DNA from: CAMCXE01 sp046347475
Lineage (GTDB): Bacteria; Pseudomonadota; Gammaproteobacteria; Pseudomonadales; Cellvibrionaceae
DNA length: 64,000 nt
NCBI GenBank assembly: GCA_046347475.1
Contig: JAXMGD010000009.1
Location: 19,098 to 83,097 of the forward strand
Reading direction: 5' to 3'
Both the position numbers and the translations under genes were made by a program. Below are positions 36,519 to 47,100 of this stretch, piece after piece. Each line of letters begins with the position of its first letter. Position 1 is the first letter of the stretch. The notes beneath the pieces are model-generated. The model worked only from the letters and a program-made list of their open reading frames with translations. It searched no databases and was not told the DNA's origin.

Positions 36519-36544
36519 CCGCCGGTGCCCCCGGCGGTTTTTTT
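36519..36544 (+). terminator. Rho-independent terminator after the lipoprotein hydrolase
   Basis: Stem arms CCGCCGG (36519-36525) and CCGGCGG (36531-36537) with a 5-base loop, followed at once by seven T residues. It separates the hydrolase from the GH3 gene, so the two are probably separate transcripts. Confidence 0.85.
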
Positions 36545-36687
36545 ATTGCCGGGATCTCAGCAAGTCTCTTAACACCCAGCAGATCTACCCCTGCCCCAAG
36601 CCAGCCAGTATTACCTGGTGTTGAGGCGGTTGCCGCTAAGCGCGCGGCCAGTACACTTCTTAAACCCATCCCAATTAGAGATTAACC

Positions 36688-39360
36688 ATGCCTTTAGCGC
36701 ACCTGCTTACCCCCGTTGTTGCACGTCGTATCGCTTGGCTGGCCCTGTTGGCCTGCTGTGGATGCTCATTCATCGCGCACGCCGACGAGCCGCCCCACAA
36801 ACCCCAATTGCCCTACCAAAACCCTGCCCTCACGCCCCTTGAGCGCGCCAAGGATTTAGTGGGCCGCATGAGCTGGGAAGAAAAAATCCCGCAGTTAATT
36901 AACGACGCGCCCGCTATTCCGCGCCTGGGTGTGCGTGAATTTAACTGGTGGAATGAAGGCCTACACGGCGTGGCCGCCCTCGGCGAAGCCACCGTTTTCC
37001 CACAGGCCATCGGCATGGCCGCCGCCTGGGATGCACCTTTACTGAAGCAGGCGGCCGGTGTGGTGAGCACCGAATTTCGCGCTAAACACTACGCCAAACA
37101 ACACCGTTTTGGCGGCTCCGACTGGTTTGCAGGCCTTACCGTCTGGGCGCCGAACATCAATATCTTCCGCGATCCACGCTGGGGACGCGGCCAGGAAACC
37201 TATGGCGAAGACCCGCATTTAACCGCCCGTTTAGGCGTTGCCTATGTGCAAGGGCTGCAGGGCGATGATCCTAAGTACTTAAAAACCGTCGCTACCCCCA
37301 AACACTACGCCGTACACAGCGGCCCCGAGGCCACCCGCCACAAGGACAACGTCAACCCCAGCCCCAAAGACCTAGAAGAAACCTACCTGCCCGCCTTTAA
37401 AGCCACAGTGCAAGAGGGCCACGCCGGTTCCGTCATGTGTGCCTATAACGCGGTTAACGGCGTACCCGCCTGTGCCAACCCAGCACTTATCAAAGACACC
37501 TTGCGCGGCAAATGGGGCTTTGACGGCTTTGTGGTGTCTGACTGCGCCGCCGTCTACGACATCTACAGCCCGAAAAACCACGCCTATACCCCAACCCCTG
37601 AAGCCGGTATCAAAGCCGCTTTTGATGCTGGAATGGATCTCATCTGCGGCGATGCCGACGAAGCCGATCATATCCGCACAGCCCTGCAAAAAGGCCTGAT
37701 CAGCCAGCAGCAAATCGACACCTCGCTCATTCGCTTATTCACCGCCCGCATGCGCTTAGGCCAATTTGACCCGCGCCCGGAGGTGTTCCCCACCATTACT
37801 GCCAGCGCCAACGACACCCCTGAAAACCGCAAGCTCGCCCAAACCCTGGCGGAAAAATCCATTGTGCTGCTGAAAAACCAGAACAACTTTTTACCCCTCG
37901 GCCCCAGCATCAAAACCCTCGCCGTAATAGGCCCCAACGCCGACAGCACCGAAGCGCTCGTGGGCAACTACAACGGCTCGCCCTCCCACCCCGTCACAGT
38001 GCTCGGCGGCCTACAAAAGCGCTTTGGCGCCAATGCCATCCGCTACGCGCAGGGCACCGGCCTGCTCTACCCGCTGGAAGCACCCGTGCCCGACCAGGTG
38101 CTCTGTGTGGATGCCAAATGCAAAAAGCCGGGCCTAAAGGCTGAGTACTTCGCCGATAAAAACCTCGGTCCCAAACCGCTTAAACAACAGGTAGAAGCCA
38201 ATGTACAGGTGAGCTGGAAAGACCAGGTGCGCTCAAGTGCCATGCGCTGGAGCGGCTTTATCAAAGCGCCGGAAACCGGCCGCTATACCCTGCGCTACAA
38301 GGCCGACGGCGGTTACCGTATTTGGGTCAACGATCACCTCATCATCGACGCCTGGAAATTAGACTGGCGGGCAGTGATCGCCAGCGGCAGCATCGACCTT
38401 GCCGCAGGGCAAATTTACAGCCTTAAAGTAGAAAGCTTCCAACGCGGCGAACAGGGCAACGAACAGCTTATCTGGAGCCTACCCTCTGACCCAGGCGCCG
38501 AGGCCGCACTCGCTGCCGCCAAAGCATCCGACGTTGTCATCTTCGCAGGCGGCCTCACCGCTCAGGTGGAAGGCGAAGAAATGCCCGTGCCCATGCCCGG
38601 TTTTGTCGGCGGCGACCGCACCGACCTCAACCTACCCGCAGGCCAGCGAGCGCTGTTGCAAAAACTCTACGCCACCGGCAAACCCATAGTGGTCGTGCTT
38701 ATGAACGGCAGCGCCCTAGCCGTCAATGAAGAAGACGCCCAAGCCACGGCATTGGTTGAAGCCTGGTATCCCGGCGGCCAGGGTGGCGACGCCGTGGCTG
38801 CCGTGCTGGCAGGCGACATCAGCCCCTCCGGCCGCCTGCCCATCACCTTCTACAAATCCCTCGACCAACTGCCCGCCTTCAACGATTACTCCATGAGTAA
38901 CCGCACCTACCGCTACCACAAAAGCCCCGTGCTCTACCCCTTTGGCTTTGGCCTCTCCTACAGCTCATTCCGCTACGGCGAGATCAAAGTACAACCCAAA
39001 CAGTGGGAACCGGGCGACACCCTGCGCTTGAGCCTGAATGTCACCAACACCGGCAACCGCGATGCTGAAGAAGTAGTGCAGTTGTACCTAGCGCGGCCCG
39101 ACATCCCCGGCAGCCCCGTGCGCGCCCTAGCAGGCTTCCAGCGCATCAAAATCGCCAAAGGCGCCACTGAGAACCTTATTTTTGAGCTAAAAGCCGAGGC
39201 GTTAAGCACCGTAGATGAGGCCGGTAAACGCGCCGTGGTGGCGGGCAAAGCGGACATTTGGATCGGCGGCGGCCAGCCCGATGCACGGCCCGGCCTGCCC
39301 AACGCTGCAGGCAGCCGGGCCAGTGTGGTCATCAAAAATGGGCCAAGCGCTTTAACATAA
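36688..39360 (+). CDS. GH3 family beta-xylosidase/glucosidase with PA14 insert
   Basis: A protein of 890 residues. The signal region includes a CCGCS motif that could be a lipobox. GH3 N-terminal TIM-barrel: ATPKHYAVHSGPE, with the nucleophile Asp285 in VVSDC. A PA14-type carbohydrate-binding insertion (~480-600, PETGRYTLRYKADGGYRIWV) lies inside the C-terminal GH3 domain. A fibronectin-like end (NTGNRDAEEVVQLYLARP) follows. The KHYAVHSGPE form is typical of beta-xylosidases of the Xyl3A type. It would release xylose from the xylo-oligosaccharides produced by the nearby GH10 enzyme. Its codon use is GC-rich relative to the flanking repeats. Confidence 0.92.
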   Translation: MPLAHLLTPVVARRIAWLALLACCGCSFIAHADEPPHKPQLPYQNPALTPLERAKDLVGRMSWEEKIPQLINDAPAIPRLGVREFNWWNEGLHGVAALGEATVFPQAIGMAAAWDAPLLKQAAGVVSTEFRAKHYAKQHRFGGSDWFAGLTVWAPNINIFRDPRWGRGQETYGEDPHLTARLGVAYVQGLQGDDPKYLKTVATPKHYAVHSGPEATRHKDNVNPSPKDLEETYLPAFKATVQEGHAGSVMCAYNAVNGVPACANPALIKDTLRGKWGFDGFVVSDCAAVYDIYSPKNHAYTPTPEAGIKAAFDAGMDLICGDADEADHIRTALQKGLISQQQIDTSLIRLFTARMRLGQFDPRPEVFPTITASANDTPENRKLAQTLAEKSIVLLKNQNNFLPLGPSIKTLAVIGPNADSTEALVGNYNGSPSHPVTVLGGLQKRFGANAIRYAQGTGLLYPLEAPVPDQVLCVDAKCKKPGLKAEYFADKNLGPKPLKQQVEANVQVSWKDQVRSSAMRWSGFIKAPETGRYTLRYKADGGYRIWVNDHLIIDAWKLDWRAVIASGSIDLAAGQIYSLKVESFQRGEQGNEQLIWSLPSDPGAEAALAAAKASDVVIFAGGLTAQVEGEEMPVPMPGFVGGDRTDLNLPAGQRALLQKLYATGKPIVVVLMNGSALAVNEEDAQATALVEAWYPGGQGGDAVAAVLAGDISPSGRLPITFYKSLDQLPAFNDYSMSNRTYRYHKSPVLYPFGFGLSYSSFRYGEIKVQPKQWEPGDTLRLSLNVTNTGNRDAEEVVQLYLARPDIPGSPVRALAGFQRIKIAKGATENLIFELKAEALSTVDEAGKRAVVAGKADIWIGGGQPDARPGLPNAAGSRASVVIKNGPSALT

Positions 39361-39527
39361 ACCGCCCGTTGAAAGCTGAAGCAAGTGGCGCGCAGCCGCT
39401 TGCTAACTTTTGGCTGCAAGGATGCAGCCTTGTTTGTCGGAGTTTGCAAAGCCACTCAAATAATAGTGTCGTAGATTGAGGCGGTAACAAATGGCGAACC
39501 TCTAGCGTCTAAAATTACCTAAGCATG

Positions 39528-39649
39528 CTCTGATTAATTCCAAATTTTGACTTTTTTCAAAAACGCCCGAGCACCTCCCTGTAGATCCGGCGCGGGCTCC
39601 ATGCCCGCGACAGTTTTGAAAAAAACCAAAACCCGGAATTAATCAGAGG
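39528..39649 (+). repeat. Repeat family C, copy 3
   Basis: Ends CTCTGATTAATTCCAAATTT and AACCCGGAATTAATCAGAG. The centre has a CGGCGCGGGCTCCATGCCCG block shared with the copy at 40579. Confidence 0.82.
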
Positions 39650-39754
39650 CTCCCTAAAAAATTCACCCCCTCTACGCCAGTAACTTTGTTACCCCCTAAT
39701 TCAATAAACGACTGCCCCCCAAAACGCGTTTAAATCAGCCGCGATGCTCATTAT

Positions 39755-40429
39755 TCAGTGAGAAATCTCTTCTATATAGTCTAAATAAGCCGCATCACTC
39801 GCATTGACAATTTCCCAAGCTCGTTTGTAGTAACCACCCGGAAGCTGACTATCGATTGCAATTTGATTTTTTAACAGCTCAGTTTCATTCAATTGCAAAA
39901 GAACTGCTTTTTGCAATGCGAGAAGATGTAGATGACTTCTAGTGCGCTCAGGTTCCGACCCAAACTGTTTTAACAGCGCAGAATTGTTTATAGGATTGCG
40001 CTCAAAATACTGGTGCAGCAACTCGTGGAATAAAATATTGACCTTATAGCTAACCGGTACCGGCGTAGGGGTGAAACTCTTGAGTGCATAACGCATGTTA
40101 ATGAGTATTCCAAAATAGGATTCAGATGGCACTTCACAAAGCGTTAATCGTGCAGTGACGTTTTGGTCAGGGAATGATTTCTTCGTAATCTTCTGAGTAG
40201 CCTCAATCATTTTTGGCCCAAGGGTCTTCCAAATTTCCTCAAATTCGTGCTGTCGAGACTGCAGCTCAGCCTTCCACTCATCGTTAATTGAGCCGGCGCG
40301 AAACAATGAACACAGGGAATCAAAACCTGGACTGTAGGCCACTTCCACTATGGGTGCAGCAGCTTGAGCGGAGGGCGCAGAAATTGGGGATGAGATCAAA
40401 ACACCTATAAAAATAGCAGGAAATCGCAT
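39755..40429 (-). CDS. Putative secreted HExxH metallopeptidase-like protein
   Basis: A protein of 224 residues. A signal peptide ends near AQA. The mature chain contains HELLH (residues 135-139), a zincin-type HExxH motif, followed by QYFERN. A later RSHLHLLALQ could supply a third ligand. I do not recognise a named family, so peptidase activity is inferred from the motif and the secreted character. The ATG at 40429 is preferred to the one at 40441 because AAAGGA lies about 10 bases before it. The gene is single, between two repeat C copies. Confidence 0.6.
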   Translation of the reverse strand: MRFPAIFIGVLISSPISAPSAQAAAPIVEVAYSPGFDSLCSLFRAGSINDEWKAELQSRQHEFEEIWKTLGPKMIEATQKITKKSFPDQNVTARLTLCEVPSESYFGILINMRYALKSFTPTPVPVSYKVNILFHELLHQYFERNPINNSALLKQFGSEPERTRSHLHLLALQKAVLLQLNETELLKNQIAIDSQLPGGYYKRAWEIVNASDAAYLDYIEEISH

Positions 40430-40578
40430 AGCGCTTGGCATCCTTTAAATAGTTTCGAATCAATGAAGGCAGGCTTGGGATTACAACCTGGCCAATTAAT
40501 TCAATGATGCGGAAAGCCCTCAATGGATGTCACCGCAGAGCGCATGCTCCACAAATATCCCAGGATAGTGTTAAGGAG

Positions 40579-40701
40579 CCTCTGATTAATTCCGGGTATT
40601 GGCTTTTTTCAAAACCGTCGCGGGCATGGAGCCCTTGCCTGCGCTACAGGGAGGTACTCGGGCGTTTTTGAAAAATGTCAATATTTGGAATTAATCAGAG
40701 C
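40579..40701 (+). repeat. Repeat family C, copy 4
   Basis: Ends CCTCTGATTAATTCCGGGTA and TTTGGAATTAATCAGAG. The centre (GCGGGCATGGAGCCC) is an inverted version of the one at 39528. Confidence 0.82.
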
Positions 40702-40743
40702 ATTCTTAGTGCGGTATTGGCCCAGCCTCAGACCTCGCTAGAT

Positions 40744-40992
40744 AATTAACACGGCGACATTTAGTGCTGGGTTAATACACGCTGTACGGAAATAATGTGT
40801 ATTCACAGCGTGTCTGAAATGATGTGTATTCATTGCTGGTGCCTAGGTAATAAGTGCGACACGGGTGTCTTACCTGGGGCTTAAGCCGCCGCCGAGCCCC
40901 GCTAAAACAAGCAGATCCACGTATCTGCACGAGTTTTAGCGGGGCAATGGCAAAATAGATCAGGACGATCTATTTTGTCGCCGGGTAATAAT
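40744..40992 (+). repeat. Repeat family D, copy 3, split by a B element
   Basis: It aligns with the copy at 31120: CCCCGCTAAAACAAGCAGAT, ATCTGCACGAGTTTTAGC and GATCAGGACGATCTATTTTG are all present. About 75 bp of repeat B interrupts the left arm. Confidence 0.8.
40773..40852 (+). repeat. Repeat family B, internally deleted copy nested in D
   Basis: Left end CGCTGTACGGAAATAATGTG, right end ATTGCTGGTGCCTAGGTAAT. TAATA stands on both sides. Most of the central hairpin is missing. Confidence 0.78.
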
Positions 40993-41102
40993 AGGTGCCG
41001 ACACGCCCTAGTAGCGAAAGGCTGGCTTGGCCGAATTAGCGTCGCCAGCCGTTCGCCGCTCACTATGTGCAGGCATTTTTATTCTAAAACTGCAAAACAA
41101 AA

Positions 41103-41130
41103 AAAACCCGCATTAATAAATGCGGGTTTT
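41103..41130. terminator. Bidirectional rho-independent terminator
   Basis: Stem AAAACCCGCATT / AATGCGGGTTTT with a 4-base loop, flanked by A-run and T-run, so it works on either strand. It lies 21 bp after the stop codon of the giant xylanase gene. Confidence 0.85.
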
Positions 41131-41150
41131 GCGCAGAGGAAAGCGGTTAA

Positions 41151-44100
41151 TTACAAGCCTTTTAGTGCCTCCTGTACGCCTAAGTAGGCGGGTTTGGGTT
41201 GCAGATTGTCGTTAAACAACAGCGGCCAATCAGGCAGAGAACCGCTGGCGTAGAACCAGCTATCCGGGTCAGCGATACCCCAAACCGTAATGCCACCGCG
41301 CTGTGCGGGGGGTACTACGTCTAAATAGGCCTGCACTATGGCTTTGTAGCGAGCTTTTTGGGTGTCTAATCCAGCGCAGTTCACTGCACAATCATCACGG
41401 TTGGCGTAGTCATTCGAGGTATTGCCATCGTAAGGGTTGTTAATGCGCACATCCAATTCTGAAATTCTGATTTTTAAATTAGGGCTTAAATCAACAATTT
41501 TTTTCATGGATGCACGAATGTCAGAAATAGACGGCCAATCACTCAGCACATGCATTTGGAAGCCAACACCATCAATGGGTACGTTGTTGTCTAACAGGCG
41601 TTGTACGAGTGCTACTAGAGCCGTGGTTTTGGCACCGTTTGCTTCTGTATTAAAATCGTTGTAATACAAAATGGCATCTGGATCCGCGGCACGGGCACGG
41701 GTAAACGCGTCATCTATATAACTAGGGCCGTTATAGGCTTTGTAAAATACCGATTGACGATAGCCGTTGGCGGTACCGGATTGATCACCATCATCGTTTG
41801 GATCGTACAGGGCTTCATTGACTACGTCCCAGCTCACGACTTTACCCGCAAAATGCGCCGCGACTGTGTCGATGTGACGATTAAAGTCGTCTTTAAATGC
41901 ACTGTTGTCGATTTTTGCCCAAGCCGGTAATTGATAACTGGGGTGCCAGACTAAGGCGTGGCCGTGAACATTTACGCCTGCCGACTCAGCCCAATTAATT
42001 AAATTATCAGCCGCAGCAAATGAAAATTCGTTTCCTGAATAGAGGTAACCCATTTTCATAATATTTTCGGCAACAATTTCATTGAAGCTTGCTTTAACTA
42101 TGTTTTGGCGCGCCACACTGGTGAGGATGTTAGCGTTACCGCTGGCGGCTACGGCTACACCGATTGGAAATGCCGTGTTATTCGCTAAGCCATTGCCAAT
42201 ATCGATCGAAGGTGGCGGCGGAGGTGTTACTACGCCAACAACCGAGAAGTTATCCACGTAGAAGCTGGCTGTTTTGCCTGCATCATCCGTTTCGAGGATA
42301 AACGCTTCGAAGGCTGTAGTGCCGTCATAGGTATAGGCGCCTTTGAGCTGAACCCATTCATTTTCAGTGACGAGCCCTGCTGCCACTGGGCTGTATTCAA
42401 GATAAGTAGCGCTGTCACTGTCGTCTTTACGCTTGCCGGTGATCTTAACCGTGGCCGCAGGTGTGCCAGCGGCCAGTTTGACCCAGGCGGATACTTGGTA
42501 GGTATTGCCGGGGGTTAGGTAATCAACCAGGAAGCCTGCGCCCTGCCAGGAAGCAGTGCGGTTTGACACCAACAGGCTAGCCGCGCCTTCGTAGTGCTCT
42601 GCCGTGACACGGGCAAGGGTGGCGCCGCGGGGTAACCAGTTGGCGGTGTCTGTTTCAACATCACCATTCTTGGCAATATTCATGGCGCCGCCACCGGACG
42701 AGGAGCTAGAGGAGGAGCTGCTGGAGGAGGTAGCCGCTTCACCAATCACCTCAAAATCGTCCACGTAAAAGCTCGGAAAGACGCTGCTTCCAGCGGATTC
42801 AAAGATGAAGGCCTCAAACGGCGTGACACCATCCGGGGTATAACTTCCTTCGATGCGCGTCCAAGCCTCGGCCGTCACTAGAGCACTGCCTACGCCGGTG
42901 TACTCAAGATAGGTTGAGTTGTCCGCGTCATCTTTGCGCTTACCGGTTATTTTCACTGTTTCGGCGGCTGCACCCGGAGCCAATTTGAACCAGGCGGCAA
43001 CCTTATAGGTTTTGCCCGGTATCAGATTGTTCAATGGGTAGGCAGCGCCTTGCCAGGCGGCACCACGGTTAGAAACTAACAGGCTTGCGGTGCCGGAATG
43101 GCTATCGGCAACTGAGCGTTCAATTGTGGCGACTCGGGCGATCCAGCCGTTGGTATTGGTTTCAAGATCGCGATTGAACACCAGGTTGGCAAGGCCTCCG
43201 GATGAGCTGGTTGATGAATTGCCACCGGAGGAAGAGCTGCTGCTAAAGCCTGATGATGAGCTGCTGCTAAAACCCGATGATGAGCTGCTGCTAGAACCCG
43301 ATGACGAGCTGCTGCCGGAGGAGCTGTTGGGATCTTCCGGGTCCGGCATCTTCGGTTCAAAGCCGGTGGTGATGGCCTCTATGGCTACATCGTTAAACAG
43401 CGTTGCATGCTCAACGTGTTCCGGGCTGCGCTTGCGGCCGTGGCGCACGAGGGGCTGCTCATCCAGGCTGGATTCCACAAACAATACGGGGCTCGCTAAG
43501 CCTTCTTCGTCATCCAAGGGCAACATGCCTTTAACGGATGCAGGCAGGCTAAGCTCGAGAACCGCCGTTTCACCTACCATGGCTTTGGTGACCGGGAATT
43601 TTCCGATTACTTTAGGTTGGCCGGTGCTATCGATCAGGCGGTAAACAGCCACTATGTTGGCGTCCGAGGCGCTGCCGGTGAGGGAGGCAAGCTGAGCGGA
43701 AATACTGTACCCACCGCGGTAATCACTGTTGCCGCCGATCCAGATGCCCACGCCTGTACCCGCTTCTACTTCCGCATAGGTGGCGATGACATCATCCAGT
43801 GACGTCGCTGGGATAGGTGTTGGCGGGTTTGGATTGCTGGGGGCTGATCCAGTCACGGCCATGTCCTGCTCCACCGTCATAGCCGCTGGCTGCCAGCCTT
43901 TGGGGACTATGTTTTGGCAGTTGAGGCTTGCGGCGGCAAGGCCTTTCTCACAGTAAAACTCGATGCTGTCAGCCGCTAAGTGCAGCTGGGCGTCGTAGGC
44001 TTTGGCACCTGACGGGAATACCTCGCCTGGGGTGACCCCCATAGCCACTATGGGATTGAGCAGAGTTTCTAGGGGGGCACCGGATAAGTTGAACTCGGCC

Positions 44101-47100
44101 AGTTCAAGGCTGCGCAGACCATAATCCACCGCCATACCGTTCTGAGTGAGCGCGACTTTAGCGCCTTCACCACCTTCACCTAGGTCGGTGATGGTGACTA
44201 GGTCATCCACCGCAGTTACACCCGCAGGGGTCAGGAAGAAGCGCTTCTGGGCTTGGCTGTCTGGCACAAACGCCTGAGCGGTGGCGTCCCAACGCTTAAG
44301 GGTTTCTAGGGCGCCGGTTTTCACCTGGCCCCAGCTGTAGGTGAATTCCATCTGGCCGGACGGGTTTGGCTCAAGGCTGCCGTCGATCCAGTTCACCCCT
44401 TCGCTCAACACAGGCGCTTCCGCCACAGGAGTTGGCAACACGCCTTCCACCAGGGCTTTGCGCACGCAGCTCAGTTCGCTGTCGCCCTGCTTGATCGCCC
44501 GAGGCTCGTTCATCATGAAGCTGAAACTGCCCTTCGCCTGATCGAAGCTGCCTTCGCTGAGTTTAAAGGTTTCATCACTTGCCAGGGTAAAGTTGGCGTC
44601 GTTGTCGAGGATCAGCCAAATACCGTTGTCCTCATTGCCCTCAGCGGCTTGTTCGCGGCGGTGCAGGTAGACCTGGCGGCCCATTTGTTTGCTGTCTACC
44701 CAGAACATTTGTACTTGGGTATCCGCAACACACGCACTGCCATCGTCGCTGGGAATTTGGCTGTCCGCTTCTGGGGTTTGAGTAACCAGATATCGGCCGC
44801 CAACCTTAACGCCTGGAAGTTCACAGGCATCACCTAGGCCATTTCGGTCGGTGTCAGCTTGATCGCTGTTGGGCACGATAATGCAGTTGTCTTTCCAGTC
44901 GGCCAAGCCATCCTTGTCGTGATCAATCATTCCAGTAGTTGGATCTACCGGACGCGGCGAGTGCGGCTCGGGGTCATCAACGTCAGGTATTTGGTCGTTA
45001 TCGTCATCCGGATCAACATTGTCCAGGAGTCCATCGCCGTCAAAATCACCATTTACCGTGCCGTTGCTTTCCAAGCCCTTGAGGTACGCGCTGATGTTGA
45101 GGCTGCAGGCGCCATCGCATACCTGGTCACGTGAACTTGCATGGGGGCCAATGAAGGCGTCCAGCTTCACCGATTTATCCCCTTGAGGATAACTGGCTTT
45201 CAACGGCAAGAGCGCTCCAGCAAGACCGGTACCCTGGCCTTCGCTGCCGTGACAGGTAGAGCATTTGCTGCCGTAGGCCTGTTTGCCTAACGCAGGATCG
45301 CCCATGACTACAGGGCCTGGGCCTGTGTTGTTGCCATCGGGTACGGTGGGATTGGGGTCGGTGGCGTCGGGGATTTGGTCGTTGTCGTCATCCAGATCGG
45401 CGTTATCGCCCGTGCCATCGTGGTCGTTATCTTTTTGCTCATTGGGGTTGAAGGGGAAGGCATCGGAATGATCGCCTACACCGTCTTTGTCCGAGTCAAA
45501 TTGCTCTTTGGAGTCATCGGGGAAGGCGTCGCGCTCATCGGCTACGCCATCGCCATCGCGGTCGGGTGGCAAGGTGTAGGAGAAGTTATCCAGCACCTCT
45601 TTTAAGGCGACCTGGTTCAAGCCCGATTCGCGGTGAACTCGCCCTGCCGCCTGGTAATGGCCAATACGTAGATAGGCTGTGCCGTCTGATTCATCGGTAA
45701 TGGCCGCGAGGAACATACCGTCGTTTTCATCGGCACCGAAGGTGTTTTTCAGGTAGTCCGGCATGGTAACCATCAGCAGTTCGATGCCGTTGGCTTCATA
45801 GGGCGCTTGAATAGTCCAGTCGCTCTCCACCGCCATACCCGCCGCGTTTTTCAGCGGTTCAAATTCGGGGGTGCTGCCGTTCATGCGCTGACGGTAATAA
45901 ACCACCTTACCCCTGTCGCCCAGGCGTGCTTCATCGTCACCAGTGATGTAGGCGTAGATTTCCCCATTGGGGCTGTGGGCCATCCAAATGCCCTGGCCAA
46001 AGTCCTTCATAGCGCTGCCGGTAGGCTGAATCATATCGGCGAAGGTTTTTGCAAAAGTGGGTTTACCCTCACTCCAGCTTAAAGCCAGGCCGTTGTCACA
46101 GGCTAAATCACCTAGAGGAAGATCACCGCAGTCAACGGTGTAGGTCGCCAGCAGGCTGACCGCTTCTATAGCCAATACGGCGCCGTCACTAAAGCGGGCA
46201 TCGGGGTTTTTCAGGCCTTTCTCTACCCAGAGTTTATCCACCAATTGGTCCATTGCGTGGTTAGCAGCGGGCGCACTAAAGCTTTTAACCTGCCATTTTT
46301 CTAAAGCGTTACCCAGGCCATCAACCTTTTCGAAGGTCACACCGGTGTCACTCACATTGACCTGGCCGTCACCTTCAGACTGTACCCAGCCGGTGACGGT
46401 GAGGCGATAGTCGCTGCCCTTGCCTGACTCCTCCGCACTGGCCCAGTGTTGGGCTTTCGCATCCCAGAATTGACCGAAGTCGCCGGTGTTGTTTACGACG
46501 AAATAACCGAAGTTCAGGCTGTCACTTTGGGTTTGTTGATTCCAACGGCGCTCACCTTCCGTGGTGTGAAAGCCGCCGTCTGTGCCTTTAGAGTCCAACG
46601 TGGCCGCGGTGTCTGTTTTACCCATGGGGCTAAACAACACCGCAAAACTGGTTTTACAGGTCAGCAGAGTCTCGCTGCCGCCATTGCTGTTGCGCACCAG
46701 TGTTACCTCTTCACTGGCCGCACCCGATACATTGCCGCTGGCGCCAAGGCTGCCGTTGAAAATAAGGCGCGAGCGCACAAACAAGCCCTGGTCCATGGCC
46801 TGCTCTTGGCGTTGGTCAAAGTTGACTTGGCCAAAGCTGTTGATTCGGGCGGGAATGCCTTGGCTGGCCTGGAACTTGTGATCCTGGCCGGTGAGGCGCA
46901 GCTCGGCTTCTTTCTGCTGGATGTAATAAGCCTGCGAACGCAGATCATTAACGGAATCGCCACAGAGTTCAGCGGCTTTCATTTTCGCCAGCTCAGAGCC
47001 CTCTTTAATGTTTTTGCTCTGCTCCTTAACTGTAGTATCCAGCAGGTAAAAGCCTGCCAGCTCTGGCGGGTTGTCACACAGGTCGCCCCGGCCATCTTTG

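Larger units (their letters stand above)
40442..41150. other. Gap with nested repeats and a terminator
   Basis: Repeat C (40579-40701) is followed by a repeat D copy (40744-40992) into which a shortened repeat B (40773-40852) has inserted. After them is the bidirectional hairpin at 41103-41130. No gene. Confidence 0.7.
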
